In this document: piece after piece, positions 32,342-41,472 of the stretch
Layout: every line of letters starts with the position of its first letter
Numbering within the stretch: the first letter of the stretch is position 1
NCBI RefSeq assembly: GCF_001458415.1
Contig: NZ_CYSD01000033.1
Span: forward strand, 1 to 64,000
Direction: 5' to 3'
Source: Tritonibacter multivorans
GTDB taxonomy: Bacteria; Pseudomonadota; Alphaproteobacteria; Rhodobacterales; Rhodobacteraceae
DNA length: 64,000 nt
Position numbers and translations under genes: made by a program
The notes under the pieces: model-generated
Databases searched by the model: none
What the model was told of the DNA's origin: nothing
Seen by the model: the letters and a program-made list of their open reading frames with translations, nothing else

Positions 32342-33745
32342 TTATGCAAATACGATATCGTCGGCCAAAGCTGACAGATTGTTTAGACCTTCCAGAAACA
32401 ACACATCGCCGCCTCCGAAATTCAGTTCGAGCCCGTCAGATGTAACGAGACCGAAGGTGTCGATCACTTGGTCAGCATTGCCGCTTCCCGCCAGATCGCG
32501 GGTCAGCGACAGGATGTCTTCACCTAGGCGGAAATCCTCAATCACGTCGCTATCGAACCCTTCATCGAAGACAAAAGTATCCGCCAAGGTGCCGCCGCGG
32601 AGCGTATCATTGCCGGTTCCACCTTCCAGAACATCGACGCCCTGATTGCCCTGCAAAAGGTCATTGCCGGAACCGCCATTCAGTGTGTCATCTCCGGTGC
32701 CACCAAATAGTTGGTCATTGTTGCTGCCGCCGGACAGACGGTCCGAGCCAAAGTTGCCGTAGAGCGTATCGTTGCCGCCATTGCCGTCAATGGTGTCCCA
32801 GGCGGAACCGCCTGACAGCCAATCATGACCATTTCCGCCATTGATTTCGTCGTCGCCTTCAGAGCCATAGATGCTGTCATTCCCATCGCCTCCATTCAGG
32901 CTGTCCCAGCCCGAGCGACCATAGATCGTATCACTGCCAGAGCCGCCGTCGACGTAATCAGCGCCGTCACCGCCAGAGATAAAGTCATTGCCGCTTTCGC
33001 CAAACAGACGATCGCGTGCGGAGTTGCCAAATATCCGGTCATCGCCGGTGCCACCTCGCATGGTGTCATTGCCAGTGCCGCCGTTCATTTCGTCGTCGCC
33101 ACCGCGACCTTTGACCGTGTCATGACCGTGCCCACCGGACAGTTCATCGGCGTCGCTGCTGCCGTTTAAGGTATCATTGCCGGCACCCGCGATAAGGCTA
33201 CCGCGGCTGGTCAATTCCAGGTCATCATCGCCTGCGGTTCCGTTTGTTACAGGCACAGAAGATCCGCCCGAGCCCGGATCTAGAGTAACGTCCGCTGTGG
33301 TGCGGGCGAAATTCTGCGTCACCATCAGGGAATCATAGGTGAAGGCGCCATGGGTGAAATCCCCGTTTTCCAGACCAATGCCAATGTACTGGAAATCAGG
33401 GTTCAGAATATTCGCGCGATGGCCCGGGCTGTTCATCAGCGCATTGTGAAGGTCCACGACATCATCGCTCAGACCCGCTGCGCCACGGGTGCTTTGCCAG
33501 GCAACGTTTTCGGCGCTGGCCCAGCGGCCAGAAAACTCAAAACCTGCGTCTTCCATACGCTCATGGGGCGATGAGTCATCCTCTCCGGTGTGAGAGAAGA
33601 TGTCTTCTTCCAGCATCCATTCGCTGTGCTCTTCGGCGGCTTTGTTCAGATCTTGTTCAAGCTGAAGGGCGTTGAGGCCCCGGCTGGTGCGTTCTGCGTT
33701 GATCAGCGACAGCATTTGCAGCTCAAGCTCATTGGCGATGCTCAT
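32342..33745 (-). CDS. CAP (SCP/PR1) domain protein with RTX calcium-binding repeats
   Basis: A 467-residue acidic protein. Residues 1 to about 155 are a CAP domain ([75 protein letters not shown]). Residues about 170-420 are some twenty nonapeptide RTX repeats ([19 protein letters not shown] type) that bind Ca2+. The C-terminal 50 residues ([16 protein letters not shown]...) resemble a type I secretion signal. There is no Sec signal. It is expected to be secreted by an ABC-type exporter encoded elsewhere. Function unknown; CAP proteins can be lipid-binding or hydrolytic. Confidence 0.92.
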   Translation of the reverse strand: MSIANELELQMLSLINAERTSRGLNALQLEQDLNKAAEEHSEWMLEEDIFSHTGEDDSSPHERMEDAGFEFSGRWASAENVAWQSTRGAAGLSDDVVDLHNALMNSPGHRANILNPDFQYIGIGLENGDFTHGAFTYDSLMVTQNFARTTADVTLDPGSGGSSVPVTNGTAGDDDLELTSRGSLIAGAGNDTLNGSSDADELSGGHGHDTVKGRGGDDEMNGGTGNDTMRGGTGDDRIFGNSARDRLFGESGNDFISGGDGADYVDGGSGSDTIYGRSGWDSLNGGDGNDSIYGSEGDDEINGGNGHDWLSGGSAWDTIDGNGGNDTLYGNFGSDRLSGGSNNDQLFGGTGDDTLNGGSGNDLLQGNQGVDVLEGGTGNDTLRGGTLADTFVFDEGFDSDVIEDFRLGEDILSLTRDLAGSGNADQVIDTFGLVTSDGLELNFGGGDVLFLEGLNNLSALADDIVFA

Positions 33746-34117
33746 GCGAGCGTACCTCCTTGTCAGTCATTCCTACGCCCGATGGGGTGCCCCAAAGGTG
33801 CAGATTGTGTCCCGCTAACACGGTGTTGCGAGAGAGAGCAGCCAAGGAAAAGCTAGGTGCGAAAAGTGACCAAATTTTGCTGATTTGACGAATTGCGCTC
33901 GGCAAAAAACCGCAGTTTACTTCGATTTTTATGAATTTAGGCCCCTCAAGCGCCTTTTTGCTTATGCCTGTTGCGGTTTTTTGGAAACCGCCTCCGTACA
34001 GGAAAGGCCGTCAGAGGGGGAGGGAATCATTCCGTCAAAAAGAAACCCCCGCGGCCGAAGCTGCGGGGGTTCTTTATTCTCAACAGTATCCAGAAGAAGC
34101 CGGACACGAGCGGGATC
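33746..34117. other. Intergenic region between the CAP-RTX gene and rpsU
   Basis: This 372-base gap holds the CAP-RTX promoter (AT-rich stretch 33860-33960 on the minus strand side) and the rpsU terminator. A hairpin GCGGTTT-N5-AAACCGC lies at 33973-33991. No gene is supported. Confidence 0.55.
34040..34073 (-). terminator. Terminator of rpsU
   Basis: AACCCCCGC (34044-34052) pairs with GCGGGGGTT (34063-34071). On the minus strand it is followed by TCTTTTTGA, 45 bases after the stop. Confidence 0.85.
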
Positions 34118-34324
34118 TTAGAGCAGACCCTCGCGCTGAGCCTTCTTACGCGCCAGTTTACGGGCACGGCGGATCGCTTCAGCTTTCTCGCGCGCTTTTT
34201 TCTCGGACGGCTTTTCGAAATGTTGCTTGAGCTTCATTTCGCGGAAGACGCCTTCGCGCTGCAGCTTTTTCTTCAGGGCACGGAGCGCCTGGTCGACGTT
34301 ATTGTCGCGAACACTAACCTGCAT
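34118..34324 (-). CDS. rpsU: 30S ribosomal protein S21
   Basis: A 68-residue basic protein, [22 protein letters not shown]... [15 protein letters not shown], the normal S21 length. It binds near the 3' end of 16S rRNA and helps mRNA selection. It is divergent from the coq9 gene and monocistronic, as is usual in Rhodobacterales. Confidence 0.97.
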   Translation of the reverse strand: MQVSVRDNNVDQALRALKKKLQREGVFREMKLKQHFEKPSEKKAREKAEAIRRARKLARKKAQREGLL

Positions 34325-34463
34325 GTGGTTGTCACCACCTTTCTAGATTTGAGTTGCATGGAAATTGCAGGAAGTGGCCGTATAGCAAGGCCGCTCTAAA
34401 TTGTCTAGTACTGGCGTCAGAGCCAGAAGCAACCAGGCCCAAACAGGGCAGGAGAGGGTGAAA

Positions 34464-35207
34464 ATGGGCGAACAGACACAGGAAATCCGCGATCAACTCT
34501 TGGATGCGGCGCTGCTGCATGTGGTTTTCGATGGCTGGAGCGAGACCAGCTTTAAGGCAGCCGTGGATGATTCGGGGATCGATCCGGCCTTGGCCATGGC
34601 GCTGTTTCCCCGCGGCGCGCTGGATCTGGCACTTGCCTATCACAAACGCGGCGATGAGGTCATGAAGACCCGTCTGGCAGCCACCGACCTGACCCAGATG
34701 CGGTTTCGGGACCGGGTGGCCTTGGCTGTGCGCTACCGGCTTGAGGCCGCCGAGGACAAAGAAGCCGTGCGCCGGGGCGCCACGCTTTTTGCGCTGCCGA
34801 CACATGCGGCAGAGGGGGCAAAACTGGTCTGGGGCACGGCGGATGCCATTTGGAACGCGCTGGGCGATACCTCTGAGGACGCCAATTGGTACAGCAAACG
34901 TGCGACCCTTTCGGGCGTCTATTCCGCAACGGTTCTGTTCTGGCTTGGCGATGACAGCGCCGATCATCAGGCGACTTGGGATTTCCTTGACCGTCGCATC
35001 GACAATGTGATGCAGATTGAAACGCTCAAAGCCAGCGCCCAGAAGAACCCGCTTCTGAAACCCTTCCTTGCGGGGCCGAATTTTCTGGCCTCTCTGGTGC
35101 GCAAACCAACAAGCGTGGATGACTTGCCGGGCCGCTGGACACAAAGCGGTATGGGAACGGGCGGCATGGGAGCGGGCGGAATGGGGCCGGACTCCGCTGC
35201 GGAATAA
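34464..35207 (+). CDS. COQ9 family protein
   Basis: A 247-residue protein with a TetR-like N-terminal fold (IRDQLLDAALLHVVFDGWSETSFKAAVDDSGIDPALAMALFPRGALDLALAYHKRGDEVM) and the COQ9 C-terminal domain (LVWGTADAIWNALGDTSEDANWYSKRATLSGVYSATVLFWLGDDS), whose surface patch binds lipids in ubiquinone synthesis. The C-terminus ends in a Gly/Met-rich tail (SGMGTGGMGAGGMGPD), probably disordered. GGAGAGGG precedes the ATG at 34464. A quinone oxidoreductase gene follows 70 bases later. Confidence 0.9.
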   Translation: MGEQTQEIRDQLLDAALLHVVFDGWSETSFKAAVDDSGIDPALAMALFPRGALDLALAYHKRGDEVMKTRLAATDLTQMRFRDRVALAVRYRLEAAEDKEAVRRGATLFALPTHAAEGAKLVWGTADAIWNALGDTSEDANWYSKRATLSGVYSATVLFWLGDDSADHQATWDFLDRRIDNVMQIETLKASAQKNPLLKPFLAGPNFLASLVRKPTSVDDLPGRWTQSGMGTGGMGAGGMGPDSAAE

Positions 35208-35277
35208 CCGTATTCCCTGCTTGGCGGGGTTGGGGGCTGGGTGCTAGGCCTGTGGGAAACCATCAGGAGGACCCAAG

Positions 35278-36282
35278 ATGCCCCAGACCCTGCCCGACAT
35301 TATGCAGGCCGTTGAGATTTCCGAATTCGGCGCACCCGAGGTCCTGAAGCCCGTGTCGCGTCCCGTGCCCTCTGCGGGGGCAGGGCAGGTTGTGATCCGG
35401 GTGGCCTATGCGGGTGTGAACCGCCCCGATGCCCTCCAGCGTGCTGGCGGTTATATGCCACCAAAGGGCGCAAGCGATCTGCCGGGGCTGGAGGCCTCGG
35501 GCGAGATTGCAGCGATCGGGGCCGGGGTTACGGGCCTTGAGGTCGGCGACAAGGTTTGCGCGCTGTTGCCCGGTGGCGGTTATGCGGAATATGTCATGAC
35601 ACCGGCGGCCCATTGCCTGCCGATCCCAGAAGGGGTCACCCTGAAAGAGGCCGCCTGCCTGCCCGAAACCTGCTTCACCGTCTGGTCCAATGTTGTGACC
35701 CGTGGCGGGCTGAAAGCGGGGGAGCGGTTCCTGGTCCACGGCGGGTCATCGGGTATTGGCACAACTGCGATCCAGCTGGCCAAGGCGCTGGGCGCGCGGG
35801 TCTTTGCCACCGCCGGATCCGAGGAAAAATGCGCCGCCTGTCGGGCGCTTGGCGCAGAAGTTGCGATCAATTACCGCGAGGATGACTTTGTCGAGGTGCT
35901 GCGCGCTGAAGGTGGGGCGGATCTGATCCTTGATATGGTCGGGGGCGATTACCTGCCGCGCAATGTGAAAGCCTTGGCGGACGATGGCCGTCTGGTACAG
36001 ATTGCCTTTCTGCAGGGGCCCAAGGTCGCGCTGAACTTTGCCCATGTGATGATGCGGCGGCTGACGATTACGGGATCGACCCTGCGACCGCAGAGCGATC
36101 TGGCCAAGGCGGCGATTGCGCAAGATCTGTCAGAGGCCGTCTGGCCGCTGGTCGCAGCCGGTAAGCTGCGCCCGGTGATGGACAGCAGCTTCCCCTTGGC
36201 AAAAGCGGCAGAGGCCCATGCGCGTATGGAAAGCTCGGCTCATATTGGCAAGATTGTTCTGGAGGTGGCAGGCGAGCTCTGA
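35278..36282 (+). CDS. NAD(P)H-quinone oxidoreductase (MDR family, zinc-free)
   Basis: A 334-residue medium-chain reductase close to PIG3/QOR. The N-terminal GroES-like domain has VAYAGVNRPDALQRAGGYMPPKGASDLPGLEASGEI. The Rossmann motif is VHGGSSGIGTTAIQLAKALGARVFATAGSEEKCAACRALGA near residue 160. There is no structural-zinc Cys cluster. It reduces quinones with NADPH by one or two electrons. AGGAGGACCCAAG precedes ATG 35278; an in-frame ATG eight codons later is less favoured. It is downstream of coq9, which is suggestive but not proof of a shared quinone role. Confidence 0.9.
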   Translation: MPQTLPDIMQAVEISEFGAPEVLKPVSRPVPSAGAGQVVIRVAYAGVNRPDALQRAGGYMPPKGASDLPGLEASGEIAAIGAGVTGLEVGDKVCALLPGGGYAEYVMTPAAHCLPIPEGVTLKEAACLPETCFTVWSNVVTRGGLKAGERFLVHGGSSGIGTTAIQLAKALGARVFATAGSEEKCAACRALGAEVAINYREDDFVEVLRAEGGADLILDMVGGDYLPRNVKALADDGRLVQIAFLQGPKVALNFAHVMMRRLTITGSTLRPQSDLAKAAIAQDLSEAVWPLVAAGKLRPVMDSSFPLAKAAEAHARMESSAHIGKIVLEVAGEL

Positions 36283-36287
36283 CCTCT

Positions 36288-36373
36288 GTGGCCGCAGGCC
36301 ACACCGGCCAAGGTCGGTGGCGCCGCGCGCTTGGGGGCCGGGCAAACCTGCCCAGCCCCCAAGCGCGCGGCGC
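36288..36373. repeat. Long GC-rich hairpin (19-base arms) with flanking palindrome
   Basis: GTGGCC-GCA-GGCCAC (36288-36302) is followed by perfect 19-base arms at 36320-36338 and 36355-36373, with an inner GGGC-N6-GCCC extending the stem. It lies between two convergent genes, where it could end or protect both transcripts. There is no T-run. Confidence 0.8.
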
Positions 36374-36408
36374 GCGCCCAGCCGCAACGGGTGCGGTGTT
36401 TCCTGCTG

Positions 36409-37338
36409 TCAGACAACGGCGCGCCGGTAGAGGTGCCAAGTGGCATGACCCAGCAGGGGCACCACGATGACAAGCCCCAGAAACATCGGGATTGACCCCA
36501 CAACCAGCAGGCTGCCCACCATGGCGCCCCATGTCAGCGACAGGCGGCGGTTTTTGCGCAGCATCTCCATGGATGTGGACACTGCGATTGGCAGCCCAAC
36601 CGGGCGATCCAGAAGCAGGGGGAACGACACGATGCTGACCGCCAATGCCGCCAGCGCAAAGCCTGCGCCCACAAGCGTGCCCGCAATCGTCATCACCCAG
36701 CCCATCGGCGTGGTGAGCGCGGCCGTAAACAGCGCCAGCGCGCTCTCTGGCATCTCTGGGCCCAGTGTCAGCACATAGATGAACTGCGCCGCCAGCATCC
36801 AGCCAACAAACAGCCCGCCCAGATAGAGGCCAAGCAGCAGAATCGGCCCAAAAGCCGGGGACCGCAGCACCGAAAACGCCGCCATCCAGCGCATCTCTTC
36901 CCCGGCTTCGCGACGGCGCGACATCTCGTAAAGGCCAATCGCGGCCACCGGTCCGATCAGGGCAAAGCCCATAATCATCGGAAACAGCAGCGGAATCATC
37001 TCGAGCCGAAAGCCAAGGCTGACCATCGCCACGCCAATCAGCGGGTAGATGAACACCAGAAACATGGCATCAGATCGGGCCGCGGTGAAATCCGACCATC
37101 CAGCGGTCAGCGCGGCGCGCAGGTCCTCCATGGTGATCTTGCGCACCTCGGGATGGGCTGCGCTGTCGCTGCGTATTTCCTCAACGGTTTCAGCAGCATG
37201 GCTGCCCGCGCGACCAAGGCTTTGCATGGCCCAGCTGACCGGGTTGCCAATGGTGCGGTCGCGGCCCTCTGCGTCCGGGTGCGGGGTGCCATTGGTGCCC
37301 CCTCCCGCTGTTCCAATGTCGGATGTGATGTCTGTCAT
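36409..37338 (-). CDS. DUF2189 integral membrane protein
   Basis: A 309-residue protein. A polar N-terminus of about 75 residues is followed by about six membrane helices with the DUF2189 pattern (AALTAGWSDFTAARSDAMFLVFIYPLIGV, GLYEMSRRREAGEEMRW, SIVSFPLLLDRPVGLPIAVSTSMEMLRKN). Function unknown; such proteins occur singly in Rhodobacterales. The start at 37338 follows GGAGGCCTGCC. Confidence 0.88.
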   Translation of the reverse strand: MTDITSDIGTAGGGTNGTPHPDAEGRDRTIGNPVSWAMQSLGRAGSHAAETVEEIRSDSAAHPEVRKITMEDLRAALTAGWSDFTAARSDAMFLVFIYPLIGVAMVSLGFRLEMIPLLFPMIMGFALIGPVAAIGLYEMSRRREAGEEMRWMAAFSVLRSPAFGPILLLGLYLGGLFVGWMLAAQFIYVLTLGPEMPESALALFTAALTTPMGWVMTIAGTLVGAGFALAALAVSIVSFPLLLDRPVGLPIAVSTSMEMLRKNRRLSLTWGAMVGSLLVVGSIPMFLGLVIVVPLLGHATWHLYRRAVV

Positions 37339-37503
37339 GGCAGGCCTCCTCTCCTGAGCCGATGAACGGCGCCTGAGGGGCGGGGGAGAAAGGCTGCTAG
37401 TGTAAGATTTGGTTCAGTCGGCAGGACCTGTCCCGGCGCCTCACAAGTGCGCTTAGGATGAGCTTACCATAAAATGGCGCTCAATGCGGGTCACAACTGC
37501 CGG

Positions 37504-37535
37504 GCGCGGGCCTCACGTTTCAGCGAGGCCCGGCT
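37504..37535 (-). terminator. Possible terminator hairpin of the RNase T2 gene
   Basis: GGGCCTC (37508-37514) pairs with GAGGCCC (37525-37531) shortly after the stop on the minus strand. It lacks a T-run, so termination is uncertain. Confidence 0.45.
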
Positions 37536-37543
37536 GGCTCGGC

Positions 37544-38200
37544 TCAGCGCACGGGCGTGAACCGGGCGTCTTTCATGCGGCAGTCCTTGATCACATCACG
37601 GCCGCAGGGCACGGGCTCCAGATCACGGCTGAGGCAGACGCGCGCTTCCTGAATAAAGCCGTCGCGACAGGTGATGGTCAGGCTGTCTTTGGACCATGTG
37701 GGGTTTTCTTTCAAAAACGCTTCTTCCACCAGCGACGCAGGCAGACGCACCTCGCGGGGGATCTTGCGGAAGATCGCAGGCCGGTTCACCCGGGTGTAAG
37801 CCTCTCGCATCAGGGCATAATACTGCCCGCCTGTCAGGCCGGTGCAGGTGCCGTGTTTCTTCCACTGGTGCCAGGCCAGACCAGCGGTGCCCATAATGTC
37901 GGCCATCTCATTGCTCATCCGGCGCGTCGGTGGCCCGTGGGGCGTGCGACAATAGCTGGGCCAACCCTGATGGAACTGCGGCCACAGCCCGTGCAGCGTC
38001 CAGCCGTGGTCATGACGCGCATCGCATTGGTCCGACCCTTTGGCATCGCCTTCGATTTCGCACCAATTGGGCGACCAGCTGAGCGCCAGAACATAGTAAT
38101 CAAATTCGCCCGCCCGTTCGCCGTCGGCCCGTGCGCTGGGCGCAAGGGTTGCGCCAATAAGGGCAAACAGCCCCAGAAATGTGAAGAAAAGCCCCCGCAT
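37544..38200 (-). CDS. Secreted ribonuclease T2 family protein
   Basis: A 218-residue protein with a signal peptide (MRGLFFTFLGLFALIGATLAPSARA). Both active-site blocks are intact: CAS I WTLHGLWPQ and CAS II WHQWKKHGTC, with catalytic histidines. Eight or so Cys suggest disulphides, fitting a periplasmic or secreted enzyme. RNase T2 cleaves RNA non-specifically via 2',3'-cyclic phosphates (RNase I-like scavenging). The length is normal. It is monocistronic. Confidence 0.93.
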   Translation of the reverse strand: MRGLFFTFLGLFALIGATLAPSARADGERAGEFDYYVLALSWSPNWCEIEGDAKGSDQCDARHDHGWTLHGLWPQFHQGWPSYCRTPHGPPTRRMSNEMADIMGTAGLAWHQWKKHGTCTGLTGGQYYALMREAYTRVNRPAIFRKIPREVRLPASLVEEAFLKENPTWSKDSLTITCRDGFIQEARVCLSRDLEPVPCGRDVIKDCRMKDARFTPVR

Positions 38201-38366
38201 TCGCCTCTTTCCTTATGAAAACAAGGCGACTATATAGAAACCAAGTTCCCCGACAACGGAAACCCGCCCGAGGATTGCCACGGGCCGCCTGTTTCAGGCG
38301 ACAGGAGAGGTTTATCTGCCGCTCAGGATACGTCGGGGGCAGACGTGTTTATGAAGGAGAAGACAC

Positions 38367-39134
38367 ATGGCAAAACCGTTGATGGCCAAGGCGACCGCCG
38401 TGTGGCTGGTGGACAATACCACGATCAGCTTCAAGCAGATCGCAGATTTTGTTGGCATGCACGAACTGGAAATCCAGGGCATTGCTGACGGCGACGTTGC
38501 AGTTGGCGTGAAGGGCTTTGACCCGATTGCCAACAACCAGCTGACTCAGGATGAAATCGATTCGGCAGAGAACAACCCGCTTCACAAGCTGAAGCTGAAG
38601 TTCAACCCGGCCGCCGCAGGCGAAGAAAAACGCCGTGGCCCGCGCTACACCCCGCTGTCCAAGCGCCAGGACCGTCCGAACTCGATCCTGTGGCTGGTGA
38701 AGTTCCACCCGGAACTGGCCGATGCCCAGATCGCGAAACTGGTGGGCACCACCAAGCCGACCATTCAGTCGATCCGCGAGCGCACCCATTGGAACATCGC
38801 CAATATGGAACCGATCGACCCGGTTGCGCTGGGCCTGTGCCGCCAGTCCGAACTGGACTCTGCTGTGCAGAAAGCCGCTGCTGCCAAGGCTGCAGAAGGT
38901 GGCGTGATGAGCGACGACGAACGCCGCAAGCTGGTCTCCACCGAGCAGTCGCTGGAGATGGACGCAGAGCCGAAGATCCCCTCCGCCATTGAAGGTCTGG
39001 AGACCTTTACCCTCGGCGGCACCGATGAGCCCAAGGAAGAAGAGCCGCTGCCGGATGCCGACAGCTTCTTCAACCTCCCGAACTCGGACGAGGACGAAGA
39101 TGAAGACGAGGGTGGCATCGACCCGCGCTTCTGA
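38367..39134 (+). CDS. trcR: DUF1013 protein, TrcR family cell-cycle transcription factor
   Basis: A 255-residue protein highly conserved in Alphaproteobacteria. The N-terminus (MAKPLMAKATAVWLVDNTTISFKQIADFVGMHELEIQGIADGDV) and middle (LSKRQDRPNSILWLVKFHPELADAQIAKLVGTTKPTIQSIRERTHWN) hold two helix-turn-helix-like units. The C-terminus is very acidic (NSDEDEDEDEGGIDPRF). In Caulobacter the DUF1013 protein TrcR associates with RNA polymerase and affects CtrA-dependent cell-cycle control. Family assignment is sure; the same role here is an inference. GAAGGAGAAG precedes the ATG. Confidence 0.9.
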   Translation: MAKPLMAKATAVWLVDNTTISFKQIADFVGMHELEIQGIADGDVAVGVKGFDPIANNQLTQDEIDSAENNPLHKLKLKFNPAAAGEEKRRGPRYTPLSKRQDRPNSILWLVKFHPELADAQIAKLVGTTKPTIQSIRERTHWNIANMEPIDPVALGLCRQSELDSAVQKAAAAKAAEGGVMSDDERRKLVSTEQSLEMDAEPKIPSAIEGLETFTLGGTDEPKEEEPLPDADSFFNLPNSDEDEDEDEGGIDPRF

Positions 39135-39158
39135 TCCGTTTTCAAATTATCAAATTCC

Positions 39159-39189
39159 AAAGCCATGCCGCCTCGGCATGGCTTTTTTT
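39159..39189 (+). terminator. Terminator of trcR
   Basis: AAGCCATGCCG and CGGCATGGCTT enclose a three-base loop and are followed by TTTTTT. Confidence 0.92.
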
Positions 39190-39225
39190 ATTGCACCCAC
39201 GCGCCATTCTAAAAGCTTGCGCCAT

Positions 39226-39244
39226 GGTTAACAGAAGGTTAACC
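39226..39244 (+). promoter_or_regulatory. CtrA-type box TTAA-N7-TTAAC
   Basis: Within GGTTAACAGAAGGTTAACC, the two TTAA halves (39228-39231 and 39239-39242) are exactly seven bases apart. This is the full CtrA consensus, about 60 bases upstream of an RTX gene and downstream of trcR. Confidence 0.6.
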
Positions 39245-39302
39245 CTTGCACGGTGCTGCCAATATTAGGTGGCGTATTTATTTGTTTTTATTGGAGATTA
39301 CT

Positions 39303-40490
39303 ATGACGGCTTTGGACGTTATTGGCGAAGGCTTTGACGAGGATCTTGAATTCTTTGATCTGGAAGGCGAGGTGCGCCCCCACGTCGTGTCTGTGACCCC
39401 CAGCAATGGCACCAGCGATGTTTCAAATGACGTTGTGCTCGAGTTTGTCTTTAGCGAAGAGGTGTTTGCAAACCGCACTGGCGTGATTCTTATGGTGAAT
39501 CAAGACACATTCGAAGGGTTCTGGATCAAGGCCGACGACACGCATCTTGTACAGATCGAAGGCAATACCGTAACCATCACCCCGGCTGAGCACCTTCAAC
39601 CGGGCGTGCAATATTCCATCGAGGGGTTTGAGCGTGCGTTTCTGACTGCCGACGGTGGGACGTTCCTTGATGTTGGTGGCGAAGAAGCTTCGCCGTTTTA
39701 CTTTACGGTGTCCGAAGACGCGGCGGATTCGCAACCGCAATATCTCGGCAGCGCAGCGGCAGACCTGCTGCGGGGCGGCAGCGCCGATGACATCCTGCGT
39801 GGCAGCCGCGGAGATGATATTTTGTCCGGTGGCGAAGGCAATGACAGTCTCTATGGCTCCAGAGGGGACGACGAGCTGCTCGGCGGCGTTGGCGCGGACT
39901 ACCTGCAGGGTGCGACCGGCGATGACTTCCTGTTGGGAGGTGAAGGCGATGATACGCTTGGTGGCGGCACCGATAACGACCTGCTGGATGGGGGCACAGG
40001 CGCGGACCGCCTGATCGGTGGCGACGGGTCTGATTTCCTGGTCGGCGGAGAAGGCAATGATTTCCTGAACGGCGGCACCGGCAATGACAACCTACTGGGC
40101 GGCGCGGATGATGATCGCCTGCAGGGCGGTGTTGGCTATGACGTTCTGGAGGGCGGCACTGGCAACGACACGCTGGTGGGCGGCGCCGACGGGGATCTGT
40201 TTGTTTTCCGCAGCGATTTCGGTCCGTATGATGGTCCCTACATTGACGATGTGGAAGAGTGTTTCATTTCTGGCGGCCACGATGTGATTGCGGACTTCAA
40301 CAGCGAAGAAGGCGATCTCATTCAGATTCTGGTCGATGATGTGTACAACTTCGAAACCGTGATGGAGACCGCAGAGCAGCAGGGTCGCAATGTGCTGTTT
40401 GATTTGGGCGAAAGTGGCACCCTGATGGTGCAGAACATCCAGATCGAAGACCTCAGCAGCTCTGATTTCAATTTTGGTTATGCCACGTGA
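39303..40490 (+). CDS. RTX protein with N-terminal SbsA-type Ig-like domain
   Basis: A 395-residue, very acidic protein. Residues about 22-130 form a Big_5/SbsA-like Ig domain (RPHVVSVTPSNGTSDVSNDVVLEFVFSEEVFANR... PGVQYSIEG). Residues about 155-310 hold about sixteen RTX nonapeptides (GGEGNDSLYG, GGTGNDNLLG). The C-terminal region (FNSEEGDLIQILVDDV... FNFGYAT) resembles type I secretion signals. No Sec signal. It is probably a secreted or surface-attached Ca2+-binding protein. The start MTALDVIGEG at 39303 follows TTGGAGATT. Confidence 0.9.
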   Translation: MTALDVIGEGFDEDLEFFDLEGEVRPHVVSVTPSNGTSDVSNDVVLEFVFSEEVFANRTGVILMVNQDTFEGFWIKADDTHLVQIEGNTVTITPAEHLQPGVQYSIEGFERAFLTADGGTFLDVGGEEASPFYFTVSEDAADSQPQYLGSAAADLLRGGSADDILRGSRGDDILSGGEGNDSLYGSRGDDELLGGVGADYLQGATGDDFLLGGEGDDTLGGGTDNDLLDGGTGADRLIGGDGSDFLVGGEGNDFLNGGTGNDNLLGGADDDRLQGGVGYDVLEGGTGNDTLVGGADGDLFVFRSDFGPYDGPYIDDVEECFISGGHDVIADFNSEEGDLIQILVDDVYNFETVMETAEQQGRNVLFDLGESGTLMVQNIQIEDLSSSDFNFGYAT

Positions 40491-40510
40491 TTACTGGTTA
40501 CCAAAAAACC

Positions 40511-40543
40511 AGAAAGGGCCGCATTCTCGCGGCCCTTTTTTGT
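40511..40543 (+). terminator. Terminator of the SbsA-RTX gene
   Basis: AAAGGGCCGC and GCGGCCCTTT around ATTCTC, then TTT, about 20 bases after the stop. Confidence 0.9.
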
Positions 40544-40617
40544 ATCAGCCCTTGCCCTGTGGCGGTGCCAATAGTAGGCATTCCGGCAACCTGATGCGTG
40601 CAAGGAGGCTGTTTCCT

Positions 40618-41469
40618 ATGGATGATCCGAAAACACTGGTGTCTACCGACTGGCTGGCGGCTCATCTGAAGGATCCTGACCTGCGCATTCTGGATGCGTC
40701 GTGGTATCTGCCCGCGATGGGGCGCGATGCGAAGGCCGAGTATAATGCCGCGCATATCCCTGGCGCGCGTTTCTTTGATATCGATGACATTTCTGACCAC
40801 CGTTCCGATCTGCCGCATATGGCGCCGCCGGTTGAAAAATTCATGTCCCGCCTGCGGGCGATGGGTGTCGGCGACGGCCATCAGGTTGTGATCTATGATG
40901 GGGCCGGTATTTTCTCTGCAGCGCGTGTGTGGTGGTTGTTCCGCCTGATGGGCCAGATGAATGTGGCCGTGCTGGACGGTGGTCTGCCCAAATGGACCGC
41001 TGAGGCGCGCGAGGTGGAAGATTTGCCGCCTGTGATCCGCGACCGCCACATGACCGTGCGGGTGCAAAACCATATGGTCCGCGACGTGACACAGGTGTCT
41101 TCTGCGGCCAAGCTGGGCGACCATGAAATCATTGACGCCCGCGCCGGCGAACGCTTCCGTGGCGAGGCCCCCGAACCCCGCGAAGGCATGCGGGCCGGTC
41201 ATATTCCGGGCTCCAAGAACGTGCCGTTTACATCGCTTTTGAACGGCGATGGCACCATGAAATCCCCCGAGGACACCCGCGCGATCTTTGAGGCCGCCGG
41301 CGTGGACCTTTCAAAACCGGCTATTACCAGCTGCGGCTCTGGCGTCACCGCCGCAGTGCTGAGCCTCGCCCTGGAGCGCATGGGCAAACATGACCATGCG
41401 CTTTATGACGGGTCTTGGTCCGAATGGGGCGCCTTTCCTACACTTCCCGTTGCGACCGGAGAGAGTTGA
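40618..41469 (+). CDS. sseA: Thiosulfate / 3-mercaptopyruvate sulfurtransferase
   Basis: A 283-residue two-domain rhodanese. The N-terminal domain is inactive (STDWLAAHLKDPDLRILDASWYLP). The C-terminal domain carries the active-site loop ITSCGSGVTAAVL with the catalytic Cys near residue 235, plus FRGEAPEPREGMRAGHIPGSKNVPF. The CGSGVT loop is typical of 3-mercaptopyruvate sulfurtransferases. AAGGAGGCTG precedes ATG 40618. The aminotransferase gene starts 3 bases after its stop, so the pair is co-transcribed, possibly for cysteine breakdown (aminotransferase makes 3-mercaptopyruvate). Confidence 0.93.
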   Translation: MDDPKTLVSTDWLAAHLKDPDLRILDASWYLPAMGRDAKAEYNAAHIPGARFFDIDDISDHRSDLPHMAPPVEKFMSRLRAMGVGDGHQVVIYDGAGIFSAARVWWLFRLMGQMNVAVLDGGLPKWTAEAREVEDLPPVIRDRHMTVRVQNHMVRDVTQVSSAAKLGDHEIIDARAGERFRGEAPEPREGMRAGHIPGSKNVPFTSLLNGDGTMKSPEDTRAIFEAAGVDLSKPAITSCGSGVTAAVLSLALERMGKHDHALYDGSWSEWGAFPTLPVATGES

Positions 41470-41472
41470 GCA

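Noticed and set aside
32342-33745. Tandem nonapeptide-coding repeats mistaken for a CRISPR-like array
   Set aside because: The repeats are in-frame RTX codons of about 27 bases without unique spacers, and no cas genes are present.
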